Shown here one piece after another: positions 26,411-36,015 of a stretch of DNA of 64,000 nucleotides. Numbering within the stretch: position 1 is the stretch's first letter; the number at the start of each line of letters is the position of its first letter. Where the stretch lies: positions 471,001 through 535,000 of the forward strand of contig NZ_CP090836.1 in the NCBI RefSeq assembly GCF_021491915.1. The letters run 5' to 3'. The stretch comes from Paracoccus everestensis. GTDB lineage: Bacteria; Pseudomonadota; Alphaproteobacteria; Rhodobacterales; Rhodobacteraceae. The translations under genes and the position numbers were made by a program. The notes beneath the pieces are model-generated. The model saw only the letters and a list, made by a program, of their open reading frames with translations. It was not told where the DNA came from and ran no database searches.

Positions 26411-26953
26411 ATGACTCATTCCCTTCAAATTGCAGTCGCGATGCTGTCTTGCGTTATCGTGGCGGGCTGCGCCCAGCCAGTGCGCGATATCAGCAACGGC
26501 GGCGACGATCCCCATGCCATGCAACTGATGCCTGCGGGCAAGGCGACCTGCCTGGCCACCAGTTCGGGCCAGAACAGCCATGGCGCGGCCGTCACCAGTG
26601 CGGTGCGGCGCAATGCCGGCCTGCCGCCCGTGCAGCCCAGTTCGGTGCTGGCGCAGGTCGCCGCCCGGCACGCCTGCGACATGGCGCAGCGCGGCCGCAT
26701 GACCCATATCGGCAGCAAGACCAGCGGTCCCGGTCCGCGCGTCAAGGCCGCAGGCTATGCGCCTATGGTCACGGCCGAAAACATCGCCGCCGGACCATTC
26801 TCGCAGGAACGCGTGCTGGCAGAGTGGAACGCCTCGGGCGGGCACATGGCGAATATGCTGATCCCGCAGGTGCGCGATTACGGCATCGGCCAGGCCATCG
26901 GGCCGGATGGAAAGACCCGGTTCTGGGCTGCGGTCTATGCCGCGCCCCGGTGA
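26411..26953 (+). CDS. CAP-domain (SCP/PR1-like) lipoprotein
   Basis: A 180-residue exported lipoprotein: the signal ends in lipobox V-A-G-C (Cys20). The mature part is a CAP domain, with R-x-N-A-G-L-P-P near its start, H-A-C-D-M-A in helix 2, M-T-H-I-G and the C-terminal E-N-I-A-A-G and G-x-A-x-G-P-D-G-K-T-R-F-W-A signatures. Bacterial CAP proteins of this sort are periplasmic or surface proteins of largely unknown role. The ATG at 26411 follows AAAAGGTGAGAACG. It is divergent from the Kbp-like gene. Confidence 0.86.
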   Translation: MTHSLQIAVAMLSCVIVAGCAQPVRDISNGGDDPHAMQLMPAGKATCLATSSGQNSHGAAVTSAVRRNAGLPPVQPSSVLAQVAARHACDMAQRGRMTHIGSKTSGPGPRVKAAGYAPMVTAENIAAGPFSQERVLAEWNASGGHMANMLIPQVRDYGIGQAIGPDGKTRFWAAVYAAPR

Positions 26954-26966
26954 TCCTGTCGGCTGA

Positions 26967-28763
26967 TCAGGCGGGTTCCGGCAGGACGGCCATGTCGGTG
27001 AACTGCATCCGCGCCAGCCGGGCGTAAAGCCCGCCTTCGGCTACCAGGGCATCATGCGTGCCCTGGGCGACGATGCGGCCACCGTCAAAGACGACAATGC
27101 GGTCGGCCTTCTTCACCGTGGCCAGGCGGTGCGCCACTACGACCGTGGTGCGGCCCTGGGACAGTCGGTGGACGGCAGCTTGGACCAGGGATTCGGATTC
27201 CGCATCCAGCGCGCTTGTGGCTTCGTCCAGCAGCAGCAATGGCGCGTCGCGCAGGATGGCGCGGGCAAGGGCGATCCGCTGGCGCTGACCGCCCGACAGC
27301 ATCACGCCGCGCTCGCCCAAGGGGGTGTCGTAACCCTGGGGCAGGGTGCTGATGAAGTCGTGGGCATGGGCCGCGCGGGCGGCATCCTCGACTTCGGCGG
27401 GTGAGGCGCCGGGGCGGCCCAGGCGGATGTTTTCCAGGGCGGTCGCCGCAAAGATCACCGGATCCTGCGGGACCAGGGCCATGGCCTGCCGGAAATCCCC
27501 CCGGGCCATGTCGCGCAGGTCGATGCCGTCCAGCGTGACGCGCCCCCCTGCCGGATCCCAGAACCGCTGGATCAACTGGATCACCGTGGTCTTGCCTGCG
27601 CCCGACGGCCCGACAAGGGCCACGGTTTCGCCCGGGCGGATGGTCAGGCTGACCCCTTCCAGGGCCGAGACATCGGGCCGGGTGGGGTAATGGAAGCTGA
27701 CATCCTCCAGCACGATATGGCCGCGCACCGGGCGGGGCAGGGGCACGGGGTGGGCGGGATCGGTCAGCGCATCCTCGGCGGCCAGCAATTCGCCCAGGCG
27801 TTCGGTGGCGCCCGCCGCCCGTTGCATTTCGCCCCAGATTTCTGACAAGGCGCCCGTCGATCCCGCGACCAGGATCGCATAGATCACGAACTGCACCAGT
27901 TGGCCCGCCGTCATCACGCCCGTCTGCACGTCGCGCGCGCCGACCCACAGCACGCCGATCACACCCGCGAAGATCAGGAAGATCACGATGGCCGTCATCA
28001 CCGCCCGCGTGCGGATCCGCGTCAGCGCCACGTCGAAGGACCGTTCCGTCACATCGTCAAAGCGCGCGATGCTGCGGTCCTCATGCGTATAGGCCTGCAC
28101 CGTTTGCGCGGCCAGCAGCGTTTCGGACGCCGCCCCAGAGGATGCGGCGATCCAGTCCTGGCCCACGCGCGACAATCCACGCAGGCGGCGGCCCAGCACG
28201 ATGATCGGCACCAGGATCACCGGAATGATCAGCAGCACCAGCCCCATCAGCTTCAACGAGGTGAAGGCCAGCATCGCCAGCCCCCCCGCCAGGATGATCA
28301 TGTTGCGCAGCGCGATGGACAGGGACGACCCGATCACCGACTGGATCAGCGTGGTGTCGGTGGTGATGCGCGACAGGATCTCGCCCGTCATCACGCGTTC
28401 GAAGAATGCCGGCGACAGGGTGATCACGCGCGCAAAGACCGCCTTGCGGATATCGGCCACCACACGTTCGCCCAGGCGTGTCACGAAGTAATAGCGGGTC
28501 GCCGTGCCAAGGGCGAGCGCCGCCACGATCAGCAGCGCGGCGCCGAAATATTCGTCCAGCAGCCCCGCGCCGTCGTCGAAATTGTCCACCACCCGGCGCG
28601 CGGCCAGGGGCAGGATCAGGCTGATGGCCGATGTCGCGGCAAGCGCGATCAACGCCAGCACCACCTGCACGCGGTAAGGGCGCAGGAACGGCCCCAATGC
28701 GCGCAGGGCGCCCACGCGCTTGCTGGTGGGCCGGTCGGAAGTGATCGTCGTGCGGCGTGCCAT
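26967..28763 (-). CDS. ABC exporter, fused permease/ATPase (ABCB/MsbA type)
   Basis: A 598-residue half-transporter. An N-terminal six-helix membrane domain (about residues 30-320) is followed by a nucleotide-binding domain with Walker [10 protein letters not shown], signature [10 protein letters not shown] and Walker [13 protein letters not shown]. It functions as a homodimer; the architecture is that of lipid A/multidrug exporters (MsbA/BmrA-like), and the substrate is uncertain. The start ATG complement at 28761-28763 gives a short basic N terminus. It is the only gene in its unit; the convergent CAP gene ends 13 bases away. Confidence 0.92.
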   Translation of the reverse strand: MARRTTITSDRPTSKRVGALRALGPFLRPYRVQVVLALIALAATSAISLILPLAARRVVDNFDDGAGLLDEYFGAALLIVAALALGTATRYYFVTRLGERVVADIRKAVFARVITLSPAFFERVMTGEILSRITTDTTLIQSVIGSSLSIALRNMIILAGGLAMLAFTSLKLMGLVLLIIPVILVPIIVLGRRLRGLSRVGQDWIAASSGAASETLLAAQTVQAYTHEDRSIARFDDVTERSFDVALTRIRTRAVMTAIVIFLIFAGVIGVLWVGARDVQTGVMTAGQLVQFVIYAILVAGSTGALSEIWGEMQRAAGATERLGELLAAEDALTDPAHPVPLPRPVRGHIVLEDVSFHYPTRPDVSALEGVSLTIRPGETVALVGPSGAGKTTVIQLIQRFWDPAGGRVTLDGIDLRDMARGDFRQAMALVPQDPVIFAATALENIRLGRPGASPAEVEDAARAAHAHDFISTLPQGYDTPLGERGVMLSGGQRQRIALARAILRDAPLLLLDEATSALDAESESLVQAAVHRLSQGRTTVVVAHRLATVKKADRIVVFDGGRIVAQGTHDALVAEGGLYARLARMQFTDMAVLPEPA

Positions 28764-28813
28764 GTCTGCCTTGTCCGGTCGATGTGCCCCAGGGGTTTAG
28801 GGGTTGGCAGCCC

Positions 28814-29461
28814 TCAGGACAAGCGCGGGGCGCCGGGGATAAGACTTCCGTCCCCAAGCTGGTCGGCGATCCGGTCCACGGCATGGGCCAGTTTTTCGTC
28901 GATGATGTGCAGGTATTGCGTCCAGTCCGACAGATGCTGCAATTCGGCCACGCCGTCCGAAATGCCCCGCAATCCGATCAGCGGAACCCCGAAATGCTGG
29001 GCTGCGCGCAGATGTGCAAAGGTTTCCATGTCCACCATGTCCTCGGCGATATCGTCATAAGCCGGGCCGCTGACGACATTGGCGCCGGTGGACAGGGTGG
29101 CGCGCGCGATCCCCTGGACCCGGTGGGGCAAATCGACACGGATCGGCAGATCCAGTAGCGGCGTGCGCCCCTTTTCGAAACCCAGGGCCGATGCGTCCAT
29201 GTCGCGATAGGCGACGGCGGTGGCCTGGTACACCTCGGCCTGTTCCAGCCGCGCCGAACCCGCCGATCCCAGCGAGACGATCAGCCGGGGCAGGGGCGTC
29301 ATCCCCGCCAGGGCGGCGGTCAGTTGGACCGCGCCCTCGACGGGGCCGATGCCGGTGATCAGCGGGTCGATCCGGGCGCGCAGGGCAGGACCGTATTCGG
29401 CCTCGGCCGCCATGACGAACAGGACGGGGATGCCCGCGATGGGGGTGGGGGTCTTCGGCAT
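28814..29461 (-). CDS. 5'-Methylthioadenosine/S-adenosylhomocysteine nucleosidase family
   Basis: A 215-residue phosphorylase-superfamily nucleosidase that would cleave MTA and SAH to adenine and a thioribose. The base-contacting MVDMETFA (with the catalytic-type Glu) and the proton donor G-I-S-D-G motif are present, with the loop T-G-I-G-P-V-E near residue 36. The start is placed at ATG complement 29459-29461, as upstream codons are cysteine-rich and unlike the family. MTA is a by-product of polyamine synthesis. A futalosine-hydrolase-like role is the alternative. Confidence 0.82.
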   Translation of the reverse strand: MPKTPTPIAGIPVLFVMAAEAEYGPALRARIDPLITGIGPVEGAVQLTAALAGMTPLPRLIVSLGSAGSARLEQAEVYQATAVAYRDMDASALGFEKGRTPLLDLPIRVDLPHRVQGIARATLSTGANVVSGPAYDDIAEDMVDMETFAHLRAAQHFGVPLIGLRGISDGVAELQHLSDWTQYLHIIDEKLAHAVDRIADQLGDGSLIPGAPRLS

Positions 29462-29561
29462 GGAACCTCTCGTGCAGTCATGGCAGGGGTGGCACGCGGG
29501 GCGCTGGATGGTCAAGCATTGGGCCTTGCGGGGCGGCAGGCAACCATGGCAAGGGCGCGCC

Positions 29562-30662
29562 ATGGGCAAGGTCAGCGATCTTTATCACCGGCGCGTTGCG
29601 GAGGGGCGGATTACGCCTGATGTCGCGCAGCAATCGGTGCTGCCGCATCTGGACCGGGTTCTGGACGACATCGCGGCCCTGCCCGCGCCGGAAAAGCGGT
29701 CGGCCTGGCGCGCCTTTCTGGGCGTGGGCAGCCCGCCACCGACCCCTGCGCCCCGGGGCCTTTACCTGTGGGGCGGGGTCGGGCGCGGCAAGTCGATGCT
29801 GATGGACCTGATGGCCGAGGCGGCGACCGTCCCGGTGCGGCGGGTGCATTTCCACGAATTCATGCAGGAAATCCAGGCCGGGCTGAACCGTGCCCGCCAG
29901 AGGGGCGACCAGGACACCGTGCGTCCTGTGGCCCTGGACGTTGCGGCCACCGTCCGCCTTTTGTGCTTTGACGAGATGCAGATCACCGACATCGCGGATG
30001 CGATGATCGTGGGGCGGCTGTTCCAGGTGCTGCTGGAACAGGGGGTGGTGATTGTCACCACATCGAACCGGGTGCCCGAGGATCTGTACAAGCACGGGCT
30101 GAACCGGCAGCTTTTCCTGCCTTTCATCGACCTGATCCGCCAGCGGATGGAGGTCGTATGCCTGGACAGCGCCGTGGACCACCGGCAGGGGCGGGTGGCG
30201 GGCAGCCCCGTGTGGTTCTGTCCGGCGGATGCGGCGGCAAAAGCCGCGATGGACGCGATCTGGGACGATCTGACCGGGGGTGCTGCGGGCCAGCCGCTTC
30301 GGATCGAGGTCGGCGGACGCAGCTTTGTCCTGCCCTTGTTTGCAGGTGGTGCTGGCCGGTCGGGCTTCTGGGATCTGTGCGGCAAGCCGCTGGGTCCAGC
30401 GGACTATCTGGCCCTGTCGCGCAAGGTGTCCGTGCTGATGATCGACGGCATTCCCCGCCTGTCGGCCTCCAACTACAACGAGGCCAAGCGGTTCGTGACA
30501 CTGATCGACGCATTGTACGAGGCCAAGGTGCGGCTGATGGCCAGCGGCGCCGACCAGCCCGAGCAATTGTACAACGAAGGCGAGGGCAGCTTCGAATTCG
30601 AGCGCACCGCCAGCCGGTTGCGGGAAATGCAGGATGCGGCTTGGGGACGGGACGCAGGCTGA
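29562..30662 (+). CDS. zapE: Cell division ATPase ZapE (AFG1-like)
   Basis: A 366-residue AAA+-related ATPase. Walker A is G-G-V-G-R-G-K-S-M (about residues 69-77), and Walker B is L-C-F-D-E-M-Q-I-T-D-I-A-D-A-M-I, a strong AFG1/ZapE signature. ZapE helps constriction at the Z-ring in E. coli under stress. The start at ATG 29562 is chosen because the family begins soon after with the MGKVSDLYHRRV-type stretch. The stop is directly adjacent to the convergent folC stop. Confidence 0.92.
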   Translation: MGKVSDLYHRRVAEGRITPDVAQQSVLPHLDRVLDDIAALPAPEKRSAWRAFLGVGSPPPTPAPRGLYLWGGVGRGKSMLMDLMAEAATVPVRRVHFHEFMQEIQAGLNRARQRGDQDTVRPVALDVAATVRLLCFDEMQITDIADAMIVGRLFQVLLEQGVVIVTTSNRVPEDLYKHGLNRQLFLPFIDLIRQRMEVVCLDSAVDHRQGRVAGSPVWFCPADAAAKAAMDAIWDDLTGGAAGQPLRIEVGGRSFVLPLFAGGAGRSGFWDLCGKPLGPADYLALSRKVSVLMIDGIPRLSASNYNEAKRFVTLIDALYEAKVRLMASGADQPEQLYNEGEGSFEFERTASRLREMQDAAWGRDAG

Positions 30663-31934
30663 TCAGCCGTTTTCGCGCAGAACCCGCCCTGCCAGATACA
30701 ACGACCCGCAGATCAGGATCCGTGCCTTGGGATCGCGGCTGACAACGCGCGCGATGGCGTCGGCAGCATCCGCAGCGGTTGTTGCGATCATGCCGACATC
30801 ATGCGCCACCCCGGCAGTCGTGGCGGCGGGCAGGGTGTTCGGTTCGCCGGGAATGTCGATGGCGACCAGGGAACGGGCATGGGCGGCCAGAGGCCGAAGA
30901 TAGCCCGCGATGTCCTTGGTGTTCAGCATCCCGCAGACCAGATGGGTCGGGCGGGGCGGCATGGCGGCCAGGGTCGCGGCCACGGCCTCGCCCCCCGCCG
31001 GGTTGTGGCCACCGTCCAGCCACAGTTCGGCCTGCGGGCCTGCCAGGTCGACCAGCGGGCCATGGCGAAGGCGCTGCATCCGGGCGGGCCATTCGGCCTG
31101 CGTGACCGCCGCGCGGGCATGGGCCTCGGTCGCGCCCAGGTGGCGCAGGGCGGCAAGGGCGGTCCCGGCGTTCTGGATCTGGTGCGGGCCGATCAGGTTC
31201 GGCAGAGGCAGATCCCACAGCCCGTGATCGTCCTGATAGACCATGCCGTCGCGGTCGCGCGCGATCATCCAGTGCTGGCCATGGGCAAAGACCGGTGCGG
31301 TCAGGCCCGAGGCCTTGGCCTCGATCACGCGCAGGGCATCCTCATCCTGGGGGCCGACGATCACGGGGACGCCGCGCTTGATGATCCCCGCCTTTTCACC
31401 TGCGATCAGCGGCAGCGTGTCGCCCAGATATTGCGTGTGGTCGATGCTGACGGGGGTAATGACGCTCAGGCGGGGGCTGTCGATCACGTTGGTCGCGTCC
31501 AGCCTGCCGCCAAGGCCGACCTCGAGCAGGGTGTAGTCGGCGGGCGTGCGGGAAAAGGCCAGGAAAGCGGAGGCCGTGGTGATCTCGAAGAAGGTGATCG
31601 GCTGGCCGTCGTTCGCGGCCTCGCATTCTTCCAGTGTGGCGGCAAGGTCGGATTCCGCAATCAGATCGCCCGCCAGCCGGATGCGTTCATGGAAGCGCGC
31701 CAGATGCGGCGAGGTATAGGCATGGACCCGCGCGCCCCCGGCCTGAAGCCCCGCGCGGATCATGGCCTGGGTGCTGCCCTTGCCATTGGTGCCCGCGATG
31801 TGGATCACCGGCGGGATGCGGCGTTCGGGGTTGCCCAGGGCCCCCAGCAGCCGGTGCATCCGGTCCAGCGACAGGTCGATGACCTTGGGGTGGAGCGACA
31901 TCAGGCGGTCAAGGATGGCGTCGGAATGGCTCAT
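30663..31934 (-). CDS. folC: Bifunctional dihydrofolate synthase/folylpolyglutamate synthase
   Basis: A 423-residue Mur-ligase-fold enzyme adding glutamate to dihydropteroate and folates. The ATP loop is G48-T-N-G-K-G-S-T55, and the motif G-L-G-G-R-L-D-A-T-N (about residues 139-148) is diagnostic for FolC. It is followed by S-I-D-H-T-Q-Y-L-G-D-T, binding Mg and folate. It lies just downstream of accD on the same strand, the arrangement common in Proteobacteria (accD-folC), with a 59-base spacer that holds an inverted copy of the recurring repeat. Confidence 0.95.
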   Translation of the reverse strand: MSHSDAILDRLMSLHPKVIDLSLDRMHRLLGALGNPERRIPPVIHIAGTNGKGSTQAMIRAGLQAGGARVHAYTSPHLARFHERIRLAGDLIAESDLAATLEECEAANDGQPITFFEITTASAFLAFSRTPADYTLLEVGLGGRLDATNVIDSPRLSVITPVSIDHTQYLGDTLPLIAGEKAGIIKRGVPVIVGPQDEDALRVIEAKASGLTAPVFAHGQHWMIARDRDGMVYQDDHGLWDLPLPNLIGPHQIQNAGTALAALRHLGATEAHARAAVTQAEWPARMQRLRHGPLVDLAGPQAELWLDGGHNPAGGEAVAATLAAMPPRPTHLVCGMLNTKDIAGYLRPLAAHARSLVAIDIPGEPNTLPAATTAGVAHDVGMIATTAADAADAIARVVSRDPKARILICGSLYLAGRVLRENG

Positions 31935-31945
31935 GGCGGCACAAG

Positions 31946-31992
31946 CCGGGGGCCAGCCCCCGGACCCCCGGGATATTTGGGTGAAGAAGAAG
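31946..31992 (+). repeat. REP-like intergenic element, copy 2
   Basis: In the accD-folC spacer a GC hairpin (GGGGGCCAGCCCCC, about 31948-31961) is followed by GGACCCCCGGGATATTTGGG and TGAAGAAGAAG. This is the fullest copy of the element also seen at 6971 and, inverted, at 59753. It is oriented opposite to accD and folC transcription. Confidence 0.65.
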
Positions 31993-31993
31993 C

Positions 31994-32914
31994 CTATTCG
32001 GCAGGCGCGGGTTCGGGCTGGGCCGGCTCGACGGCAGGCGAAGGCAGGTCGGCGCGGGTCGGTGCGGACAGCCCGCCCACCATGCGCAGGATCGAGACCA
32101 GTTCGTCGCGCAACTGCTTGCGATGCGTCACCCGGTCCAGCATTCCGTGTTCCAGCAGGTATTCGGCGCGTTGGAAACCTTCGGGCAGTTTCTCCCGGAT
32201 GGTTTGTTCAATGACGCGAGGACCGGCGAAGCAGATCAGGGCGTTCGGTTCGGCGATCTGGATGTCGCCCAGCATCGCATAGCTGGCGGTAACGCCGCCG
32301 GTGGTCGGGTGGGTCAGCACGACGATGTAGGGCAGGCCAGCCTCGCGCAGCATTTCAACGGCGACGGTGGTGCGGGGCATCTGCATCAGGGACAGGATGC
32401 CTTCCTGCATCCGCGCGCCGCCCGCGGCGGAAAACAGCACCAGCGGCCGCTTGGTCCTGACCGCGCGTTCGGCGGCGGCGATGATAGCGTTGCCGACATA
32501 CATGCCCATGGACCCGCCCATGAAGCTGAAATCCTGAGCGGCGGCGATGATGGGGGTACGGCCGATTTCCCCTTCGGCGACCAGCATCGCCTCTTTTTCG
32601 CCGGTGGACTTCTGCGCCGCCTTCATGCGGTCGGGATATTTCTTCTGGTCGCGGAACTGCAGCGGGTCGGCGATGGGTTCAGGGACCTTCACTTCCAGGA
32701 AGGCGCCGCCGTCGAACAGAGCGGTGAAGCGATCGCGCGGGCTGATCGCCAGGTGGTGGTCGCAGTTCGTGCAGACGTTCAGGTTGTCCGACAATTCGCG
32801 GTGGAACAGCATCGTTCCGCATTCGGGGCATTTCGTCCACAGGTTCTCGGGCACCTCGCGGCGCGAGAACAGCGAATTGATGCGCGGACGGACATAGTTG
32901 GTGATCCAGTTCAT
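31994..32914 (-). CDS. accD: Acetyl-CoA carboxylase carboxyltransferase subunit beta
   Basis: A 306-residue subunit that, with AccA, transfers CO2 from carboxybiotin to acetyl-CoA. The zinc-ribbon cysteines C29-x2-C32 and C48-x2-C51 are present, and the crotonase-fold core has G-G-A-R-M-Q-E-G and P-T-T-G-G-V. A C-terminal ~25-residue P/A/E-rich tail ([21 protein letters not shown]) is a lineage extension. The start at ATG complement 32912-32914 ([10 protein letters not shown]) is the family start. Upstream partners are not in view. Confidence 0.96.
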   Translation of the reverse strand: MNWITNYVRPRINSLFSRREVPENLWTKCPECGTMLFHRELSDNLNVCTNCDHHLAISPRDRFTALFDGGAFLEVKVPEPIADPLQFRDQKKYPDRMKAAQKSTGEKEAMLVAEGEIGRTPIIAAAQDFSFMGGSMGMYVGNAIIAAAERAVRTKRPLVLFSAAGGARMQEGILSLMQMPRTTVAVEMLREAGLPYIVVLTHPTTGGVTASYAMLGDIQIAEPNALICFAGPRVIEQTIREKLPEGFQRAEYLLEHGMLDRVTHRKQLRDELVSILRMVGGLSAPTRADLPSPAVEPAQPEPAPAE

Positions 32915-32993
32915 TCGCGGGCGGCCCCTGCTGTTTTCAAGCCCCCGAGATAGGCCGCGACGGGGGGAATTGCAATTGCCGTGGCGGGCGGGA

Positions 32994-34433
32994 ATGATGC
33001 GCCCTATGTGGGCCTCGTTCCTTGTCATGCTGCATACGACGGTCACGCTGGCCCTGATCGCGCGCGTCCTGATCCGCCCGCGGCTGGATCCGTCGGTGCG
33101 GCTGGCCTGGATCATGGTGATCGAGGCGCTGCCGGTGGTCGGCATCCTGTCCTATATCCTGTTCGGCGAGGTTCGCATGAACCAGGCCGAGGTCCAGCGC
33201 ATGGCCGATGTGCGCGACCGGCTGACGAACCTGCGCATCCCGAACCCCGCCGTGATCGCGGAACCCCCCCATTTTGCCCAGCCCGTGGTCGCGGCCAATG
33301 CCGCGGTAGGGGGGATGTCGGCCTTGAACGGCAACCGCATCCACCTGCTGGAAGAAAGCGACGATGCCATCGACCTGTTGGTCGACGCGATCGAGCGGGC
33401 CACCGATCATGTCCATATCCTGTTCTATATCTGGCTGCCCGACCATTCGGGGCAAAAGATGGCCCATGCCGTGGCCCGTGCCGCGCAGCGTGGCGTCGAA
33501 TGCCGGGTGATCGTCGATGCCTTGGGGTCGCGGCTGCTGGTCAGGTCCGCGCTGTGGACCCAGATGCAGGAAGCCGGGGCCGAATGCGTCACCGCCTTTC
33601 CCTGGGGGCTGCCCTTTATCAGCGTGCTGTTTCGCAGGCTGGATCTGCGCAACCACCGCAAGATCCTGGTGGTGGACAACCGCATGGCCTTTTCGGGCAG
33701 CCGCAACTGTGCGGACATGGCATTCGCCATCAAGCCGCGCTTTGCCCCTTGGGTCGATATCGTGATGTCGGTCGAAGGCCCCGTGGTGCGGCAGTTCCAG
33801 TCGGTCTTCCTGGGCGACTGGATGAGCTATACCGGCAAGGATCTGGGCGATATGCTGCAGCCCGTGGAACCCGTCGCCGATCCGGGCGAGATCGCGCAGG
33901 TCATTCCCACCGGGCCCGACCGGCGCCAGGGGTCGATTTCCGATTGCCTGACGGGGATGCTGCACACCGCGCGCGACCGGGTGACGATCACCACACCCTA
34001 TTACGTGCCCGACGTGGCCCTGGATGCCGCGATCCGCGCTGCCGCCCGGCGCGGGGTCGAGGTCACGATGATCCTGCCCGCCCGCAACGATTCCCTTGTC
34101 GTGGGCGCGACCAGCCAGGGGTTCTACTATGGCCTGTTGTCGGCAGGGGCGCGGATCCTGCTGTTCCAGGACGGGTTGCTGCATTCCAAGATCCTGACCG
34201 TGGACGGCCGCATGGGCATGGTCGGCAGCGCCAACCTGGACCGCCGCAGCTTCGAGCTGAACTACGAGGTGAACATGGCCGTCTTCGACCATGAATTCGT
34301 CGAGGAACTGGACGCGCGGCAAGTCAGCTATGCCGAACGGTCGCGCGAGATCACGCTGGAGGAGGTGCGCAACTGGTCCGTCTTCCGCCGTTTGCGCAAC
34401 AACCTGCTGGCCCTGGCATCGCCGTTATTGTGA
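32994..34433 (+). CDS. Cardiolipin synthase-like phospholipase D-family protein
   Basis: A 479-residue membrane protein: two N-terminal helices followed by two PLD domains, each with an HKD motif (N-H-R-K-I-L-V-V-D at about residue 220 and L-H-S-K-I-L-T-V-D at about residue 400). This matches the bacterial cardiolipin synthase A-type organisation, condensing phosphatidylglycerol. The start is one of two adjacent ATGs at 32994 and 32997 after GGGCGGGA; ATG 33006 is possible. It is divergent from accD, with an 79-base gap, and precedes a pterin dehydratase gene by 7 bases. Confidence 0.88.
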   Translation: MMRPMWASFLVMLHTTVTLALIARVLIRPRLDPSVRLAWIMVIEALPVVGILSYILFGEVRMNQAEVQRMADVRDRLTNLRIPNPAVIAEPPHFAQPVVAANAAVGGMSALNGNRIHLLEESDDAIDLLVDAIERATDHVHILFYIWLPDHSGQKMAHAVARAAQRGVECRVIVDALGSRLLVRSALWTQMQEAGAECVTAFPWGLPFISVLFRRLDLRNHRKILVVDNRMAFSGSRNCADMAFAIKPRFAPWVDIVMSVEGPVVRQFQSVFLGDWMSYTGKDLGDMLQPVEPVADPGEIAQVIPTGPDRRQGSISDCLTGMLHTARDRVTITTPYYVPDVALDAAIRAAARRGVEVTMILPARNDSLVVGATSQGFYYGLLSAGARILLFQDGLLHSKILTVDGRMGMVGSANLDRRSFELNYEVNMAVFDHEFVEELDARQVSYAERSREITLEEVRNWSVFRRLRNNLLALASPLL

Positions 34434-34440
34434 GGATGGG

Positions 34441-34719
34441 ATGGAGAAAGACGACATAACGGCCCGACTGGAATCCCTGAAAGGCTGGTCCTTGTCAGAC
34501 GACGGTCGCGCGATCACCCGTCGGTTCGATTTCAAGGGCTTCGCCAAGGCGGTGGAGATGGCGAACCTGGCGGCCTGGCTGGGCAACAGGCACAACCATC
34601 ATCCCGACGTGGCCTTTGGCTGGGGCTATTGCCAGGTGTCCTTCACCACCCATGACGCGGGCGGACTGACGGATGCCGATTTCGCCTGCGCCGCCCATCT
34701 GGACGCGCTGTTGTCCTGA
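34441..34719 (+). CDS. 4a-Hydroxytetrahydrobiopterin dehydratase (PCD/DCoH)
   Basis: A 92-residue protein recycling pterin cofactor, with the hallmark N-R-H-N-H-H-P-D-V motif (residues ~49-57; the histidines are catalytic) and the expected single-domain size. The start ATG at 34441 lies 7 bases after the cardiolipin synthase-like stop, so it is probably co-transcribed. No phenylalanine hydroxylase is visible in the window; in many bacteria the protein has other roles, for example in molybdopterin metabolism. Confidence 0.92.
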   Translation: MEKDDITARLESLKGWSLSDDGRAITRRFDFKGFAKAVEMANLAAWLGNRHNHHPDVAFGWGYCQVSFTTHDAGGLTDADFACAAHLDALLS

Positions 34720-34776
34720 GGGTTGTTCGCGCCAAGGTTGCAGTTTATCCATGCGGGGCAAGGATAAGGTGCCCTT

Positions 34777-35550
34777 ATGGTCATGCGTCTGCTGGATATC
34801 TTTGGCCTGGACCGGCGGCGCCCCGACTGGGCGCGGCTGGCCGACCGCCTGGACCGCAGGCCGCGCCCTGTTGATCCCGAACTGCGCGAGGAAGCGCAGC
34901 TTCTGCATCGGCGGTTGTCGCGGTTCCTGCAAGCCTCCGATCCCTGGATGCTGCGCAAGACCGGGTTGGGGGACGAGGATCTGCCCCCCGGCACGGACTG
35001 GCATTGGCGGCCCCGGCTTCTGTGCGGGCAGATCAGTCCGCAGGCCGTGGTGTCCCCCGACAACGGCCACCGCCTGGGAGAGGATGCGGCCTTGTGGCAC
35101 GATTGCCCGAACCGCGCCCTGATCCTGCGGCAATCGCCACGCCCGCGTCCGGGCCAGGCCGCCTGCTATGCCATGGGGATCGAGATGATGGGAAATTCCT
35201 GCGGTTTCCTGTCGCTGGCGCTGGATCTGCCCGATGACGCCCTGCCCGGCCTGGGGGCGGACCGGGTGCTGCAACTGGACACGGTCATGGACGCCGAACG
35301 TCCCATCACCATCTATGCCCGCATCAACCTGGTCCAGGGACCGAATACCGAAACGATGCTGCGCCAGCTTGGCCACCCGGCCGAGGGGGTGGGCGCGCGG
35401 CGGCGCGCCGAATTCGACGTGGCCTATGCCGACCTGGCCAACCGTCCCATCGAACGCGCCTGGCTGGATCTGATCTTCGAGCAGCCGCATCTGAACGCGG
35501 TCGGCATCAATGACGTGCTGGTGTCGCATCACCCGCGCGCGCAGGCCTGA
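34777..35550 (+). CDS. Conserved hypothetical, Rhodobacterales type (possibly DUF6478)
   Basis: A 257-residue soluble protein beginning MVMRLLDIFGLDRRRPDWARLADRL. It contains the stretch around DWHWRPRLLCG and later G-P-N-T-E-T-M-L-R-Q, conserved-looking but of unknown function; I recall this as a rhodobacterial family (DUF6478) but am not certain. The composition is normal for the genome. A 121-residue hypothetical follows within 11 bases on the same strand. Confidence 0.65.
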   Translation: MVMRLLDIFGLDRRRPDWARLADRLDRRPRPVDPELREEAQLLHRRLSRFLQASDPWMLRKTGLGDEDLPPGTDWHWRPRLLCGQISPQAVVSPDNGHRLGEDAALWHDCPNRALILRQSPRPRPGQAACYAMGIEMMGNSCGFLSLALDLPDDALPGLGADRVLQLDTVMDAERPITIYARINLVQGPNTETMLRQLGHPAEGVGARRRAEFDVAYADLANRPIERAWLDLIFEQPHLNAVGINDVLVSHHPRAQA

Positions 35551-35561
35551 AGGGGGATGGG

Positions 35562-35927
35562 ATGAGGTTCGAAGACCATGGTGTTTCGGGCGGCTGCTGG
35601 ACCGGGGCCTTGCAGGCGGACAGCCAGCCTGCCGGGCTGTGCGTTGTCCAGCGCGGCAAGGTGGTGGCCCAGGCCCGGCTGCGCGATGCAGGCCCGGGCC
35701 TGTGGTCGGTCACGGCCGATCTGCCGGGCGCGGTGATCGACCGGGACGCGCATGGCCTGCTGCTGGTTGCGGGCGATCCCGATCAGCCCGGATCGGTGGT
35801 GCTGGCCCAACTGACCCTGGTCGCCGGAGCCGTCGCGGGCGACGAGCTGCTGGCCGAGGTGGCGCAACTGCGCGCCGAACTGGATCTGCTGAAACGCGAA
35901 TTCAGGCGGCTTGCGGCCGGGGTCTAG
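35562..35927 (+). CDS. Hypothetical protein with C-terminal coiled coil
   Basis: A 121-residue protein with a beta-rich N-terminal two-thirds and a short coiled-coil-like C terminus (LLAEVAQLRAELDLLKREF). No family recognised. It is close behind the preceding hypothetical gene, which suggests a common transcript; both lie before nspC. Confidence 0.6.
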   Translation: MRFEDHGVSGGCWTGALQADSQPAGLCVVQRGKVVAQARLRDAGPGLWSVTADLPGAVIDRDAHGLLLVAGDPDQPGSVVLAQLTLVAGAVAGDELLAEVAQLRAELDLLKREFRRLAAGV

Positions 35928-35955
35928 GCCTTTGTCACAAGCCTGTCGCGCTTTC

Positions 35956-35984
35956 TTGCGAAACCCGGGGGGGGTGGCTATATC
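35956..35984 (+). promoter_or_regulatory. Probable promoter of nspC
   Basis: TTGCGA (35956-35961), a 17-base spacer, then TATATC (35979-35984) with the GGCTATATC context. The -10 ends 31 bases before the start codon. This is the best promoter-like match in the window. Confidence 0.5.
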
Positions 35985-36015
35985 GGCCCTTTCGCCCTGA
36001 ACCCAAAGGTTTCGC

